This document shows positions 8,031-17,227 of a stretch of 64,000 nucleotides of DNA, in pieces. The notes below the pieces were generated by a model. It was not told the origin of the DNA. It saw nothing but the letters and a program-made list of their open reading frames with translations, and ran no database searches. The stretch is from Granulicella sp. dw_53 (GTDB lineage: Bacteria > Acidobacteriota > Terriglobia > Terriglobales > Acidobacteriaceae), in assembly GCF_018449545.1 (NCBI RefSeq), contig NZ_JAAVUR010000002.1, positions 310,001-374,000 of the forward strand. The letters are read 5' to 3'. A program made the position numbers and the translations under genes. Positions within the stretch are counted from its first letter, which is position 1; each line of letters opens with the position of its first letter.

Positions 8031-9779
8031 ATGAAATGGCTGCGAGACAATATACTCCGTGTTCTATTTGGGTCGTGTCTTGTACTCGCAGCTGTAGCTC
8101 CTTTACTGGCAGAAACGTGGTATGTACGTCCGGATGGTGGAACCCGATACTCTACTCGGGTCCGCACAGGACAATGCGATGGCAAGGCGGATGTTCCATA
8201 CCGTGGCAAAGGTTCCAATCAGCATTGCGCGTTCAAAGACTATCGTTACCTCTGGGATGACCAAAGCTATAACAATGATGCGTGGGTCATCTCAGGGGGA
8301 GACACAGTAATTATCCGTGGCGGACCGTGGCGCGTAGGTTGGGACGCTAACTCCGGTCCGGGTGCAGGTTACACATGGTGTCTGGGTGGAGGTACTACCG
8401 GCTGCAGCAATGCAACCATTCCCTCCGGAACCCCCGCACAGCATACCCGGATTTTGGGAGAGAACTACGCGAACTGCTCCAACGGGGATGTACCAGATCG
8501 GTCGAAGCTTACACAGATCTTCGGCGGCTTCGGCATCATCACTCCCGTAAATCTATCCGGAGCCCAGTATGTCGACGTTGAGTGCTTGGAGATTACCCGC
8601 CACTCTCAATGTGTGGTCTTCGGACTGCCACCTTATCCCTCTACATGCAACCGAAGTACACCGTTCGACGACTTCGATTCGGATGGAATCCATACCGATA
8701 CTAAAACCCACCATCTCTACATGCAGGACCTATGGATCCATGGCCATACCGGGCGCGGCATCAAAGGCCCTATTGGCGGTGAAGTAAGCTGTCTCCGTTG
8801 TAACATCGCGTACAACGGAGCTGCTGGCTGGGACTTTGATGATGGCAGTAACAGCGCCAGTGTTCATGGCCTTTGGAAGTTCAGCTACTCAAGTATTGAA
8901 TGGAGCGGCTGCAATCAGGCCTACCCTGGCAACAACGCAATCTCCTGTTCTGGCCAGAGCAATGGAGGCTATGGCGACGGCGTTGGAACGCCAAGCGGCA
9001 TGTGCCTGGCTGCTGTCATCGATCACTCCAGTTTTAGCTATAACACCCAGGACGGATTTGACCTCGGCCATTCAGATACTGGAACCGATTGCCCCCTTAC
9101 CATTACGAACTCCATCGCCACCGGCAACGGCGGCGCTACATTCAAGTGGGGAGGGAACGAGAATCCGGTGATATTCACCAATAATGTGGTCATCGCAAAT
9201 TGTCTCCGCATGTCCGCGCCTATTATGGGACAGCCAGTGACCTTTAATGCGCATTTAGGAGATTTTTGCCGTGCGCAGGATGCCCTGTCCTTCGACCTGC
9301 GTCAGGGAGGGACGGTATTTATGGCTAACAACACAATTGTTACCTACGCACCGACGACCTTCGACATCGATTGTTGGGAGGATCACGGTTGTTCTAACAG
9401 TACCCTGACTTATAAGAACAATATTATTCTTGCCTACGACAATCCTGCTACCTATAACCTGGGAGGAAAGGGAGGCGGTCCGGGAGGATTTTTCTTCCAA
9501 AAGCCGATCGGACACGTCGTTCGTTCCAACAACCTCTACTATGGAATTCGCGGATTCCGCTGCGGGGTAGGTCTTCAGAGCGAAAAATGTGAGAGTCCAA
9601 AATTTGTCTCTCAGCCCCAATTCTCCAAGGAACAAGACTTGGACAAGTTTGATTTTCATCTCTCCCCATCCAGTCCCGCCCGAGATTCAGGAGCTAACCT
9701 TCCTGAGGTCCGGATCGACTATACGGGAAAGCCCAGGCCATCTTCAGGAAACTACGACATGGGAGCGATCCAGCACTAA
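8031..9779 (+). CDS. Secreted parallel beta-helix protein, paralogue of the preceding domain
   Basis: This 582-residue protein has a signal peptide (cleavage probably after PLLA, before ETWYVRPDGG). The rest is one Cys-rich right-handed beta-helix domain. Nearly every block matches the C-terminal part of the previous gene, for example LWDDQSYNN, ISGGDTVIIRGGPWRVGWDAN and DSDGIHTD, so the two arose by tandem duplication. The start at 8031 is chosen over 8004 because it begins directly with MKW and a hydrophobic signal sequence and has AGGAG about 10 bases upstream. The gap from the previous stop is only 33 bases, so the two genes are probably co-transcribed. This version lacks the Ig repeats and lipid anchor and may be released or periplasmic. 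Function unknown; a polysaccharide-active enzyme or binding protein fits the locus. Confidence 0.75.
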   Translation: MKWLRDNILRVLFGSCLVLAAVAPLLAETWYVRPDGGTRYSTRVRTGQCDGKADVPYRGKGSNQHCAFKDYRYLWDDQSYNNDAWVISGGDTVIIRGGPWRVGWDANSGPGAGYTWCLGGGTTGCSNATIPSGTPAQHTRILGENYANCSNGDVPDRSKLTQIFGGFGIITPVNLSGAQYVDVECLEITRHSQCVVFGLPPYPSTCNRSTPFDDFDSDGIHTDTKTHHLYMQDLWIHGHTGRGIKGPIGGEVSCLRCNIAYNGAAGWDFDDGSNSASVHGLWKFSYSSIEWSGCNQAYPGNNAISCSGQSNGGYGDGVGTPSGMCLAAVIDHSSFSYNTQDGFDLGHSDTGTDCPLTITNSIATGNGGATFKWGGNENPVIFTNNVVIANCLRMSAPIMGQPVTFNAHLGDFCRAQDALSFDLRQGGTVFMANNTIVTYAPTTFDIDCWEDHGCSNSTLTYKNNIILAYDNPATYNLGGKGGGPGGFFFQKPIGHVVRSNNLYYGIRGFRCGVGLQSEKCESPKFVSQPQFSKEQDLDKFDFHLSPSSPARDSGANLPEVRIDYTGKPRPSSGNYDMGAIQH

Positions 9780-9863
9780 TCGCCGCCTGGAGCAATACCG
9801 GGCAACGACAGTAGTCCCATTCCTAAAACTCGTGATTCCCGGCCTAAGTTTGGTAAGTATCAC

Positions 9864-10769
9864 TCAGCGGTGCGGGCGTCGAAGACCAAGAAGACGCATC
9901 AGCAGGGAACCGGCGGTTCGGAGAGTATTTACTCCGAGCGGATAATACCAGAGCGCCCATAGTGAACTCTGGAAAGCAGTAGGAACCCGCCCCCGAAGCG
10001 CAAATGCTTCCGCCCGCTGCCGATAAATCCCGCTCATCGCCTGTCGTCGTGCGAACCACCCACAGCCCTTCGATCCATAATGCTTCTCGATAAATTGCAG
10101 TTGCGCCTGCAACATCCGCTCTGGATCAGTCGTCATGGAATCCGGAGAGGTACGGTACAGAGCGATTAAATGTGGCACCAATGCGACCTGATAGCGTTGC
10201 GAGATCCGCAGCCAAAGATCCCTATCTTCCGTCGCACGTAACGTCTCATCGAAGGTGCCCACCTCGTCCACGCATCGCCTGCGAAACGTAATCGTAGGAC
10301 AGGGAAGGTAGACCGCCCGTGTATAAATCGACGACGCAATCCACCCCTCGCCGTTCTTCTGCGGTTCGGCAAAGGTGTCGATCACTTTGCCATCCGGTCC
10401 CACGCGTGAGATGTATCCGTAACTCAGGCCAACCTGGGAACGTCCTTCAAAGCTCTTCAACGACTGCTCGAGCCGCGTCGGGAGCCAGATATCGTCGGCG
10501 TCCAGCAGAGCCAGAAACTCTGCCGACGAGTTTCGAATCGCTGTATTCCGCGCCGCCGGCAACCCACGGTTCGGCTGTTGAATATACGCTAACTTTGGTC
10601 CCAGTCGTTGCATATACGGCCTGACGACTTCAGTCGTATTATCTGTACTCCCATCGTCGATTAGGAGAATGCGCCAGTCCTCGAACGTCTGCGCCTCCAC
10701 ACTATCCAACGCGATGGGCAGATACTTAGCGGCGTTATAAGCCGGTATAATTACATCAACCGTCGGCAT
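9864..10769 (-). CDS. Family 2 glycosyltransferase
   Basis: This is a soluble 301-residue GT-A glycosyltransferase. It shows VDVIIPAYNAAKYLP at the N-terminus, ILLIDDGSTDNT (about 34-45), the DxD motif as LLDADDIWLP (about 92-101), and ATEDRDLWLRIS near residue 180. These are the usual nucleotide-sugar and metal-binding elements of family 2. A C-terminal basic stretch (about 240-301) may sit on the membrane. It is convergent with the beta-helix gene and divergent from the gene at 10961. It presumably adds one sugar to the lipid-linked repeat unit; donor and acceptor cannot be inferred. Confidence 0.88.
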   Translation of the reverse strand: MPTVDVIIPAYNAAKYLPIALDSVEAQTFEDWRILLIDDGSTDNTTEVVRPYMQRLGPKLAYIQQPNRGLPAARNTAIRNSSAEFLALLDADDIWLPTRLEQSLKSFEGRSQVGLSYGYISRVGPDGKVIDTFAEPQKNGEGWIASSIYTRAVYLPCPTITFRRRCVDEVGTFDETLRATEDRDLWLRISQRYQVALVPHLIALYRTSPDSMTTDPERMLQAQLQFIEKHYGSKGCGWFARRQAMSGIYRQRAEAFALRGRVPTAFQSSLWALWYYPLGVNTLRTAGSLLMRLLGLRRPHR

Positions 10770-10960
10770 TCTTGGTCCGCCTTTTGTACCCTTCTACAGT
10801 GATTGTCCCATCATAAATTGTGAACCGCTCAGCTTTGTATTTCTCTACCTGGTGGAAGGCCAAATTGACCACTTAGTATGATGATAAGTAACACGGTTAG
10901 CGTAGCAGCATGTGTTAAAAGCATCAGTAAAGTTACGAATAGAGGTTCACCGGAGCCCTC

Positions 10961-11875
10961 ATGTTCTTTCGCGCCAGACGAGCCCTGCAACGCGCTCGGT
11001 TCAACTTCCAATGCCGCGCTCTGCTCGATACTCCGCCGCTCCACGCCGACACTGGGGTTCCGCGAGTGGCCCTCGTCTCTATGATCTGTCACGGCGAGGT
11101 CATTATGTACCTCCTGGCGGTCAAAACTTTTTGCCGCAAGCTCGGACGTAACCCTAGCATTGTGCTCCTTGACGACGGTTCCCTTACCAAGGATGACTAC
11201 GCTGCAATCGCTCATCATCTTCCCGAAGCGACGATCGTCCACATCTCCAAGATCGCCAAAGCTGACTGTCCTACAGGAAGCTGCTGGGAGCGCCTTCTGC
11301 TCATCAGCGACTTAGTTCAGGATTCCTACGTCATCCAGATAGACTCCGACACCCTTACCCTCAACTCCATCCCCGAGATCAACGATTGCATCAGCTCCAA
11401 TCGCAGCTTTACCTTGATGGGAGACCGCTCTTTCCCGGAGATCGAGTCCATGACGAGTGCTTCCGCCCGTTCTAAGGGAAACACCAATCACATGGTCCAA
11501 GCCGTCTGCGAGCGCTCCTTCGATCAGCTCCCGGAGAGCGTCTCGCTCAACTACGTCCGAGGAAACGCCGGCTTCGCGGGTTTTGCGAGCGGTTCCTTCG
11601 ATCGCCAAAGAGTCGAATTCTTCTCAAATCTCATGCGCCGCATCGCAAAGGAAAAGTGGGACGAGTGGGGTAGCGAGCAGGTCACTTCCAGTCTTCTCAT
11701 CGCCAATACCAAAGGTGCATACGCACTCAGCTTCCCCAAGTACCTCTCCTACTGGGCTCATCCAGACGTCGACTACACCCAGGCCTCCTTCATCCACTTC
11801 ATCGGACCACATCGCTACGACAATGGCTTCTATCTCAAGAGCGCAAAGAAGATGATCGCGCTCTTGAAGGGCTGA
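10961..11875 (+). CDS. GT-A-fold glycosyltransferase-like protein
   Basis: This 304-residue protein has the features of a nucleotide-diphospho-sugar transferase rather than a named family. SIVLLDDGSLTKDDYAAI (about 66-83) resembles the donor-binding strand, and YVIQIDSDTLTL (about 124-135) contains a DxD motif. GNAGFAGFASGSF and FIHFIGPHRYDNGFY lie in the acceptor half. No membrane segment is evident. GGAG lies about 6 bases before the ATG. It lies among exopolysaccharide glycosyltransferases, transcribed opposite to both neighbours. The assignment rests on the fold-level motifs and context, so the exact activity is uncertain. Confidence 0.6.
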   Translation: MFFRARRALQRARFNFQCRALLDTPPLHADTGVPRVALVSMICHGEVIMYLLAVKTFCRKLGRNPSIVLLDDGSLTKDDYAAIAHHLPEATIVHISKIAKADCPTGSCWERLLLISDLVQDSYVIQIDSDTLTLNSIPEINDCISSNRSFTLMGDRSFPEIESMTSASARSKGNTNHMVQAVCERSFDQLPESVSLNYVRGNAGFAGFASGSFDRQRVEFFSNLMRRIAKEKWDEWGSEQVTSSLLIANTKGAYALSFPKYLSYWAHPDVDYTQASFIHFIGPHRYDNGFYLKSAKKMIALLKG

Positions 11876-11921
11876 TAGAAGAAAGAGGGAACGGGACAGT
11901 CACAAGCGCAATCGTTCTGTT

Positions 11922-13037
11922 CTACTGCTCTGCCAACACATCTTCATACACCGCCATATAGTCCGACGTCATCCGCTTCGCTGAGAACTCCCGTGCTATC
12001 AGATTATGTCCCGCGTTTCCGAGCTCGCGCCGGCGTGGGGCGTCTTGCAACAGAGAGACGATGGCACTCGACAGCGCCGCAACGTTCTCCGGCGGAACCA
12101 GCACCCCTGTAACCCTGTTCTCGATCACGCTGGGCACTGCTCCTACCGCAGTCGCGATCACCGCCCGTCCGCTGGCCAATCCTTCCAGCAAAGACATCGG
12201 CAGGCCCTCCTGCCGGGAAGACGACACCATCAGATCCAGCGACGCGTATACGGCGGGCATATCGGCACGCTCACCTGCCAACCAGACCTCGTTCTCCACC
12301 TCGAGCGAGACAATCAACGCTTCCAGACTTGCCCGGTCCGGTCCTTCGCCCACTACGACAAATCGTGCTTCGGGTACTTCCTTGAGCGCACTCGCTGCGG
12401 CTTGGAGAAAGAGATCGACTCCTTTCTCCCGTGCGAGCCGGCCCACCAAACCGACCAGCAGATTGCCAGCCGCCACGCGTTTACTTGCCTCGCGAAACGT
12501 CGGCGCTGCTCCCTCAAACGGCTCGAGGTTGATGCCGTTCCGAATCAGATGACTCTTCTTCGCATCGACCTTCGCCCGCAGTAGCTGGCTCTTTACCTCG
12601 TCTGAGACGGCTACCACGCCCGCAAACGCACGCAGTACGAGCCGATCGATCTTGCCATACAGCGTCACCATCCAGTCGTTGTCGTACCACGTATGGCAGG
12701 TGGAGACCATCGGAACGCCGCGGCCTCGTAGCGCCAGATAGACATAGATGTCCGCTTTATATCCATGCGCATGCACCACATCCGCCTGCGTCTCCGATAC
12801 TAACGCGCGAATCTTCTGCAGAACCGTTCGGTCGAACTGCCCGGAGCAGGGAATCAGATGCGATTCGATCCCATTTTGCACCGCTACATCGTGTAGCTGT
12901 ACGTTCACCTTTGCTGAGTTCTGAAATACGCCCAAGATGGAGCTATGTCCACTTCCGTTCAGTGTGTGTGAGAGGTTCAGAATGACCGCCTCCGCCCCAT
13001 ACATTCCACCGCTGCTGATGATGTGTAATACCTTCAT
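11922..13037 (-). CDS. Family 4 glycosyltransferase
   Basis: This 371-residue GT-B glycosyltransferase has an N-terminal Rossmann half with SSGGMYGAEAVILNLS (about 9-24) and a C-terminal GT4 domain. The latter shows GLVGRLAREKGVDLFLQA (about 197-214), VVVGEGPDR, and the donor-binding E-x7-E motif in SRQEGLPMSLLEGLASG. It retains configuration of the donor sugar by family rule. Its ATG overlaps the stop of the upstream deacetylase gene by 4 bases (13034-13037), so the two are translationally coupled and probably act on the same glycan. Confidence 0.88.
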   Translation of the reverse strand: MKVLHIISSGGMYGAEAVILNLSHTLNGSGHSSILGVFQNSAKVNVQLHDVAVQNGIESHLIPCSGQFDRTVLQKIRALVSETQADVVHAHGYKADIYVYLALRGRGVPMVSTCHTWYDNDWMVTLYGKIDRLVLRAFAGVVAVSDEVKSQLLRAKVDAKKSHLIRNGINLEPFEGAAPTFREASKRVAAGNLLVGLVGRLAREKGVDLFLQAAASALKEVPEARFVVVGEGPDRASLEALIVSLEVENEVWLAGERADMPAVYASLDLMVSSSRQEGLPMSLLEGLASGRAVIATAVGAVPSVIENRVTGVLVPPENVAALSSAIVSLLQDAPRRRELGNAGHNLIAREFSAKRMTSDYMAVYEDVLAEQ

Positions 13038-13780
13038 GCGGGTTCGTCACTCTGAGGCTCGCTCCGGTTTACCAGAGCCCACAGCCGCGCGTACAGCACA
13101 TCTCCCAGCACGCTCTTCGCCACGCCCTTCACTTTGTCCTTGCGCGCCAATCCATTCAACAATCCGCTCGCCGGATCGAGCACCCTCTCCATCCACTCCA
13201 GGCTCATCCCACCTACTACATTCAGTCGTCCGACCAACTCTTCATCCGAGCTTCTCTGCAGTTGCGGAATAGAGGTAAAGATCTGCTTGTATCCAGCCTC
13301 CCGGCAGGCTTCCAGCACACGCTTGTTATACCGTCCACCCGGCAGCGACATGGTAGGCACTGGCGCTCCCAACTCATCTTCCAACTTGAGTCTTGCGTCT
13401 TTTAGTTCCGTCTGAAGCTGTGTCGCGTTGCAGTGTGTCAGCAGAGTATGCGTCCAGCCATGCGCTCCGATCTCTTGTTGCGCGGCCTGTAACTCGCGCA
13501 GATCTGTCCATCCCATGTAACCGTCTCGTCTGCCCGTCCATCCGACGGTGATAAAAAAGCGTGCCCGCACGGCTTGCTCCTGCAAGATTGGTAGAGCGAG
13601 GTGGAGGTTCGAGATATGTCCATCGTCGAAGGTCACCTCCGGCACTACTTCCGACTGGGTGGCTCGCTGCATCTCTCCAAACAACTTCATCTGGCGGCTA
13701 AACTCGGAGCTCTTCACGACGTACGAGTACGAACTGTCCTCCGTGCGCAGCTCGTGGTAGAGAAAATGAAGTCGCTGCAT
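13034..13780 (-). CDS. Polysaccharide deacetylase (NodB homology domain)
   Basis: With the start at 13780 the protein has 248 residues and begins MQRLHFLYHELR, a form common in this family. The frame is open a further 94 codons upstream, but that part has poor composition and overlaps the divergent gene. The NodB fold is indicated by VTFDDGH (Asp52-Asp53, catalytic base and metal ligand) and by H107-x3-H111 in GAHGWTH, which completes the Asp-His-His metal site. MSLPGGRYNK matches the third family motif. Such enzymes remove N- or O-acetyl groups from polysaccharides. No signal peptide is visible, so it may act on the lipid-linked precursor in the cytoplasm. It is coupled to the downstream family-4 glycosyltransferase. 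Confidence 0.82.
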   Translation of the reverse strand: MQRLHFLYHELRTEDSSYSYVVKSSEFSRQMKLFGEMQRATQSEVVPEVTFDDGHISNLHLALPILQEQAVRARFFITVGWTGRRDGYMGWTDLRELQAAQQEIGAHGWTHTLLTHCNATQLQTELKDARLKLEDELGAPVPTMSLPGGRYNKRVLEACREAGYKQIFTSIPQLQRSSDEELVGRLNVVGGMSLEWMERVLDPASGLLNGLARKDKVKGVAKSVLGDVLYARLWALVNRSEPQSDEPA

Positions 13781-14061
13781 GTGCTTATTCTGCTCCCGCC
13801 AAATCATAATCGTAGCTACGTTCCATCGTATCGCCAATGACACGAACGTCTGACGACGCACTAACAGGTTATTCGCCATCTGCATGCTATCCTGAGTCGC
13901 GCATTGCTCGTAGTTACAATTCGCCGTTGCTTCTGTGCTTCGGGCGAGTTTTATCGCACTTACAACCTGGCCCATCCAATTCGCGTAACTATTTTCTTTA
14001 TGCCTTCCAACTGCACAACTAAGCCATTCCAAGCCAGCCGGTCCACCCCACAGGTCTGCCA

Positions 14062-15243
14062 ATGAGCGCCGTTGTCCTCCTGCGTTCGGGGCCGAGCGAT
14101 CTCACCGTGGATCTCTCGATCCCTCATGTTCTGCTCGTTGTCGACCAGTTTCCCAAGGCTCTTGGGGGTGGGGAGCGCATTGTGCTCAAGCTTGCGGCGC
14201 TTCTGCCTCGGTATGGGTTTCGGGTCTCGATCCTTACCTTTGCGGCGCATCCGGAGAGCTCGGCGCTGGTTGCGCCTCCTTGTCCTATCTATGTGCTGCC
14301 GCTTACGCGGACCTATGACCTTACTGCCTTCAAGGCTGCTTTTGCGTTGCGACGGTTTATCCGGGAGCAGAGGATTGTCATTGTTCAGACCTTCTTTGAG
14401 AGCTCCGATATCTGGGCGGGATTCGTCACACGCAGCCTTACCAGCGCTAAGCTCATCTGGAGCCGCAGGGATATGGGCATCCTGAGGACCGGAAAGCACC
14501 ACCGGGCTTACAGGCTCATGGCAGGGTTGCCTCATGCGGTCTTCGCTGTCTCCAATTTGGTGCGGCAGCATGGCATCGAGGTGGATGGCATCGAGGCCAG
14601 CCGGGTCCAGACCATCTACAACGGACTCGACCTGGCCGACTGGATGGCTGGCAGCGGGACGCGTCTCCCGGGTGAGTGCCTCATCACGACTGCCGGTAAT
14701 ATTCGTCATGTCAAAGGGCATGACGTCTTCGTTCGGGCCGCGGCGCTGGTGGTGCAGCAGTTTCCTGACGCTACCTTCAGCATCGCTGGAGAGGTGCTGG
14801 AGCCTGCCTACTACGAGGAGCTGCAGGCGCTGGTCCAGAAGCTTGGGCTTTCTGGGCGCTTTCGCTTTGCCGGCGGAGTCTCCGATCTTCGCGGGCATCT
14901 TTCGCGTGCCGATGTGTTCGTGCTCCCGTCGAGGAGCGAAGGGTTCTCCAACGCCATCGTCGAGGCTATGGCCGCCGGGCTTCCCGTCGTCGCCACCGAT
15001 GTGGGTGGAAACGCGGAGGCGGTGTCGGATGGGGTGACGGGGTTCATCGTCCCATCCGAGGATCCGGCGGCGCTGGCGGCGGCGATCCTCTCGTTGACGG
15101 TCGATCCGGAGCGGGCCAAGGCCATGGGGGCGGCGGGGCGGGAGCTGGCTGCTCTGCAGTTCACCACGGAGGCGATGATGTCCCGGACTACCCAGGCTTA
15201 CCGGAATCTCCTGGAGGGGCGGCCCCCTTTCCCTGCCGGGTGA
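14062..15243 (+). CDS. Family 4 glycosyltransferase
   Basis: This is a 393-residue GT-B transferase with an N-terminal glycosyltransferase-4-like domain, LLVVDQFPKALGGGERIVLKLA (about 24-45). The C-terminal GT4 domain shows TTAGNIRHVKGHDVFVRAA (about 209-227) and the E-x7-E motif in SRSEGFSNAIVEAMAAGLP, followed by VVATDVGGNAE. It is the only plus-strand gene in this stretch, divergent from the deacetylase. Its stop codon directly abuts the C-rich start of dispersed element B. A long antisense frame (13960-14898) over it has no domain and is a shadow. Sugar specificity cannot be predicted. Confidence 0.88.
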   Translation: MSAVVLLRSGPSDLTVDLSIPHVLLVVDQFPKALGGGERIVLKLAALLPRYGFRVSILTFAAHPESSALVAPPCPIYVLPLTRTYDLTAFKAAFALRRFIREQRIVIVQTFFESSDIWAGFVTRSLTSAKLIWSRRDMGILRTGKHHRAYRLMAGLPHAVFAVSNLVRQHGIEVDGIEASRVQTIYNGLDLADWMAGSGTRLPGECLITTAGNIRHVKGHDVFVRAAALVVQQFPDATFSIAGEVLEPAYYEELQALVQKLGLSGRFRFAGGVSDLRGHLSRADVFVLPSRSEGFSNAIVEAMAAGLPVVATDVGGNAEAVSDGVTGFIVPSEDPAALAAAILSLTVDPERAKAMGAAGRELAALQFTTEAMMSRTTQAYRNLLEGRPPFPAG

Positions 15244-15244
15244 C

Positions 15245-15462
15245 CCCCACCCCCCTTGCCCGGGTGTAACCTGATTTATTGCAACGAGATACGGGCTAGT
15301 GCCTGTTGCAAATTATTCTAAATACAAGGCTTATGGCCAAATAGGTGCAGTGGCTTGGGTTACGGCTTCTTCTGCTACAAGCGAAACCCTCGCGTGGGCG
15401 AGGGTTTTGCTTTTTTTCTCTATTTCTATTTTATCAAGTGGTCATAACTAACGTGCCACTTT
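15245..15462 (+). repeat. Dispersed intergenic element, copy B
   Basis: The blocks run on the plus strand: C-rich run and TTGCC (15245-15260), TTGCAAATTATTCTAAATAC with CAAGGCTTATGGCC (15307-15340), a 13-bp hairpin (15381-15410), TTCTATTTTA (15424-15433) and GTGCCACTTT (15453-15462). It aligns to copy A over almost its whole length, and the hairpin sequence is unrelated between the two. It fills the gap after the glycosyltransferase gene, and its hairpin may serve as that gene's terminator. Confidence 0.75.
15381..15418 (+). terminator. Rho-independent terminator-like hairpin within element B
   Basis: Thirteen bases (15381-15393, containing AAACCCTCGC) pair with 15398-15410 around a GTGG loop, with one G-T pair, and a run of seven T follows directly. 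This is a strong intrinsic terminator on the plus strand, about 140 bases after the glycosyltransferase stop at 15243. Confidence 0.75.
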
Positions 15463-15609
15463 GCTTTATTTATTATCTATTTTAGTTTGTGTGGGTTAGC
15501 GATTTTTTTGGGTTTGGTGAGGGTTGACAGATTTGGCGAAGAAAAGCAAAAGTGAGGGCGATCGATCTGTCATTTCGGCTTCGTCTGTACTCCGGCGTTA
15601 CACCCTAGG

Positions 15610-17184
15610 CTATGACTGCAACTCCCAGAGCTGATCGCCGTTCGGAAAGCGCTGCGCGAGCTTATAGTGCGACTCTATCCAGGCGTAGAAGGAATCCAGG
15701 ATATGGCTCTGCGCGGTATCGAAGGTGATGTCGGAGGCGGGCCGAAGGACGACGTAGCGGACGCGATTATCACTTAGTGCATTAATGGCGTTGGTGAGGA
15801 ACTCGGGCCTCGTTACGTTGGATTGGCGGAGATAGTCCATGTAGACGGGACTGCGGAGGCCGAGGGGAAGGTAGAGATCGACGCTGAAGGCCTGAAAGAA
15901 TAGATCGCCGGGGCGCGTGAGCTGGGCGAGGGTGCGGAACTCCTCTTCCTCCTGGAGGCTGAGCGCTATCCGCCCGGTCGGCAATGACGCGATGCTGCTA
16001 TGTGTTGCGTGGTTGAATATGGTCTGCCGTATCCCCGAGACCACCGCCACGGACCAGAGCGCTGCGATGACGAGGCGGGAGAGATGTGGCCGACTCTGCA
16101 GAAAGTATGCCAATGCCGCGAAGAAGAGGATCATGGCAGGCAGGAAGTCTGCGTAGAGCCGTATCCAGGTAGGCCGGGTGACGACCTCTGCCATGAGCAA
16201 CAGACCGGAGGATGCGAGCAGAACGGCAGGCATTCGCTGGTCCCAAGGACTCGTCTTTTTTCGCAGGCGCGACGCCCACAGAAAGCAGACTGCGGCCGGT
16301 GGGACGCACACCAGAATCAGATAGAAGATGACATTCTCCAACTGGATAAGGGAGAGGCCGTGGGGGATGACATGCTTCAAGGCTACGAGGGGATTGGTGT
16401 CAACCCGGCGCTCGTAGAGCTGGGGAAATACGATCTGAAAGTACCAGAGGGTGCGCCAGCCGACGCGCATAAGAGTGGATGCGCTAAGAAGAAGCCAGAT
16501 GAGAATAGCGGACCCTAGCAGGCTTGCTTGTTTGCGAAGCATGGCCGCCTGCGAGGACAGTGATGTGCGCTCGTAAGAGAGCGAGACCGCGAAGGCGAGC
16601 CATGCCGCAGCTCCCGCGGTCTGCGTAAAGAAAGTGGCTATGCCGATCAAGCCGCCTGCGATGGCTGCACGCGAGGTCGAACGCTCCGGGATAACGACAA
16701 CGATGGCCAGAAGAATGGCCAGAAGGCTGAACCAGTGATGGGTGGCGTCGAGCCATCGGCCGTAGATGAAGACGACGAAGAGGACGGCGGTCAGATTGGC
16801 CCATTGCCGGGGCATGATGCGACGGCAGAGGTGAAGGGCCAAGTACGACAGCGAGGTGCCGAGCAGCAGGTTCACCAGTGCGGGAACCCAAGTGTGTACG
16901 CCGAACAGGCGGAAGGCGAGAAAGAAGATGTAGTCGATGCCTGGGGCGTTGAACTGGAAGAAGTCGCGGTAGATGCTCAGCCCTTCGCCCATGCGTAAGC
17001 CATCGAGAACGAAGAGCCCGTCGTCGCTGACGATCAGGTGTGGGACGCCGTGTAAGGTGAAGAGATTGAGGAACAGATAGGCTGGGATCGCGAGTAGTAG
17101 AAAGGCGTCAAGCAACTGCTGCGCCTTGGAACGATCGCGGAGGGTAACGCTGTATTCCGAATTAGCTGACGTAGTACTGGGCAT
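15610..17184 (-). CDS. GT-C-type polytopic membrane protein (dolichyl-phosphate-mannose transferase-like)
   Basis: This 524-residue protein has about ten hydrophobic segments and a soluble C-terminal tail (about 425-524). The first extracytoplasmic loop contains SDDGLFVLDGLRMGEGLSIY (about 52-71). This has the acidic residues and the GxxxY-type layout typical of ArnT/PMT-family GT-C glycosyltransferases, which use lipid-phosphate sugars on the outer face of the inner membrane. No specific family could be named. It is separated from the rest of the polysaccharide genes by element B and by the mobile-element remnant region, but fits the same pathway. Confidence 0.6.
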   Translation of the reverse strand: MPSTTSANSEYSVTLRDRSKAQQLLDAFLLLAIPAYLFLNLFTLHGVPHLIVSDDGLFVLDGLRMGEGLSIYRDFFQFNAPGIDYIFFLAFRLFGVHTWVPALVNLLLGTSLSYLALHLCRRIMPRQWANLTAVLFVVFIYGRWLDATHHWFSLLAILLAIVVVIPERSTSRAAIAGGLIGIATFFTQTAGAAAWLAFAVSLSYERTSLSSQAAMLRKQASLLGSAILIWLLLSASTLMRVGWRTLWYFQIVFPQLYERRVDTNPLVALKHVIPHGLSLIQLENVIFYLILVCVPPAAVCFLWASRLRKKTSPWDQRMPAVLLASSGLLLMAEVVTRPTWIRLYADFLPAMILFFAALAYFLQSRPHLSRLVIAALWSVAVVSGIRQTIFNHATHSSIASLPTGRIALSLQEEEEFRTLAQLTRPGDLFFQAFSVDLYLPLGLRSPVYMDYLRQSNVTRPEFLTNAINALSDNRVRYVVLRPASDITFDTAQSHILDSFYAWIESHYKLAQRFPNGDQLWELQS

Positions 17185-17227
17185 AGGACATCGCGTTTTT
17201 TATGGATGAAGAGAGCATGTTAGAGCC

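Noticed and set aside
13781-14062. N-terminal extension of the polysaccharide deacetylase up to 14062
   Set aside because: It has no similarity to the family, would overlap the divergent gene start, and the family-typical start MQRLHFLYHE lies at 13780.
13960-14898. 312-codon open frame antisense to the family-4 glycosyltransferase
   Set aside because: Low-complexity Arg/Lys/Pro composition and no motif; the glycosyltransferase has all family signatures.
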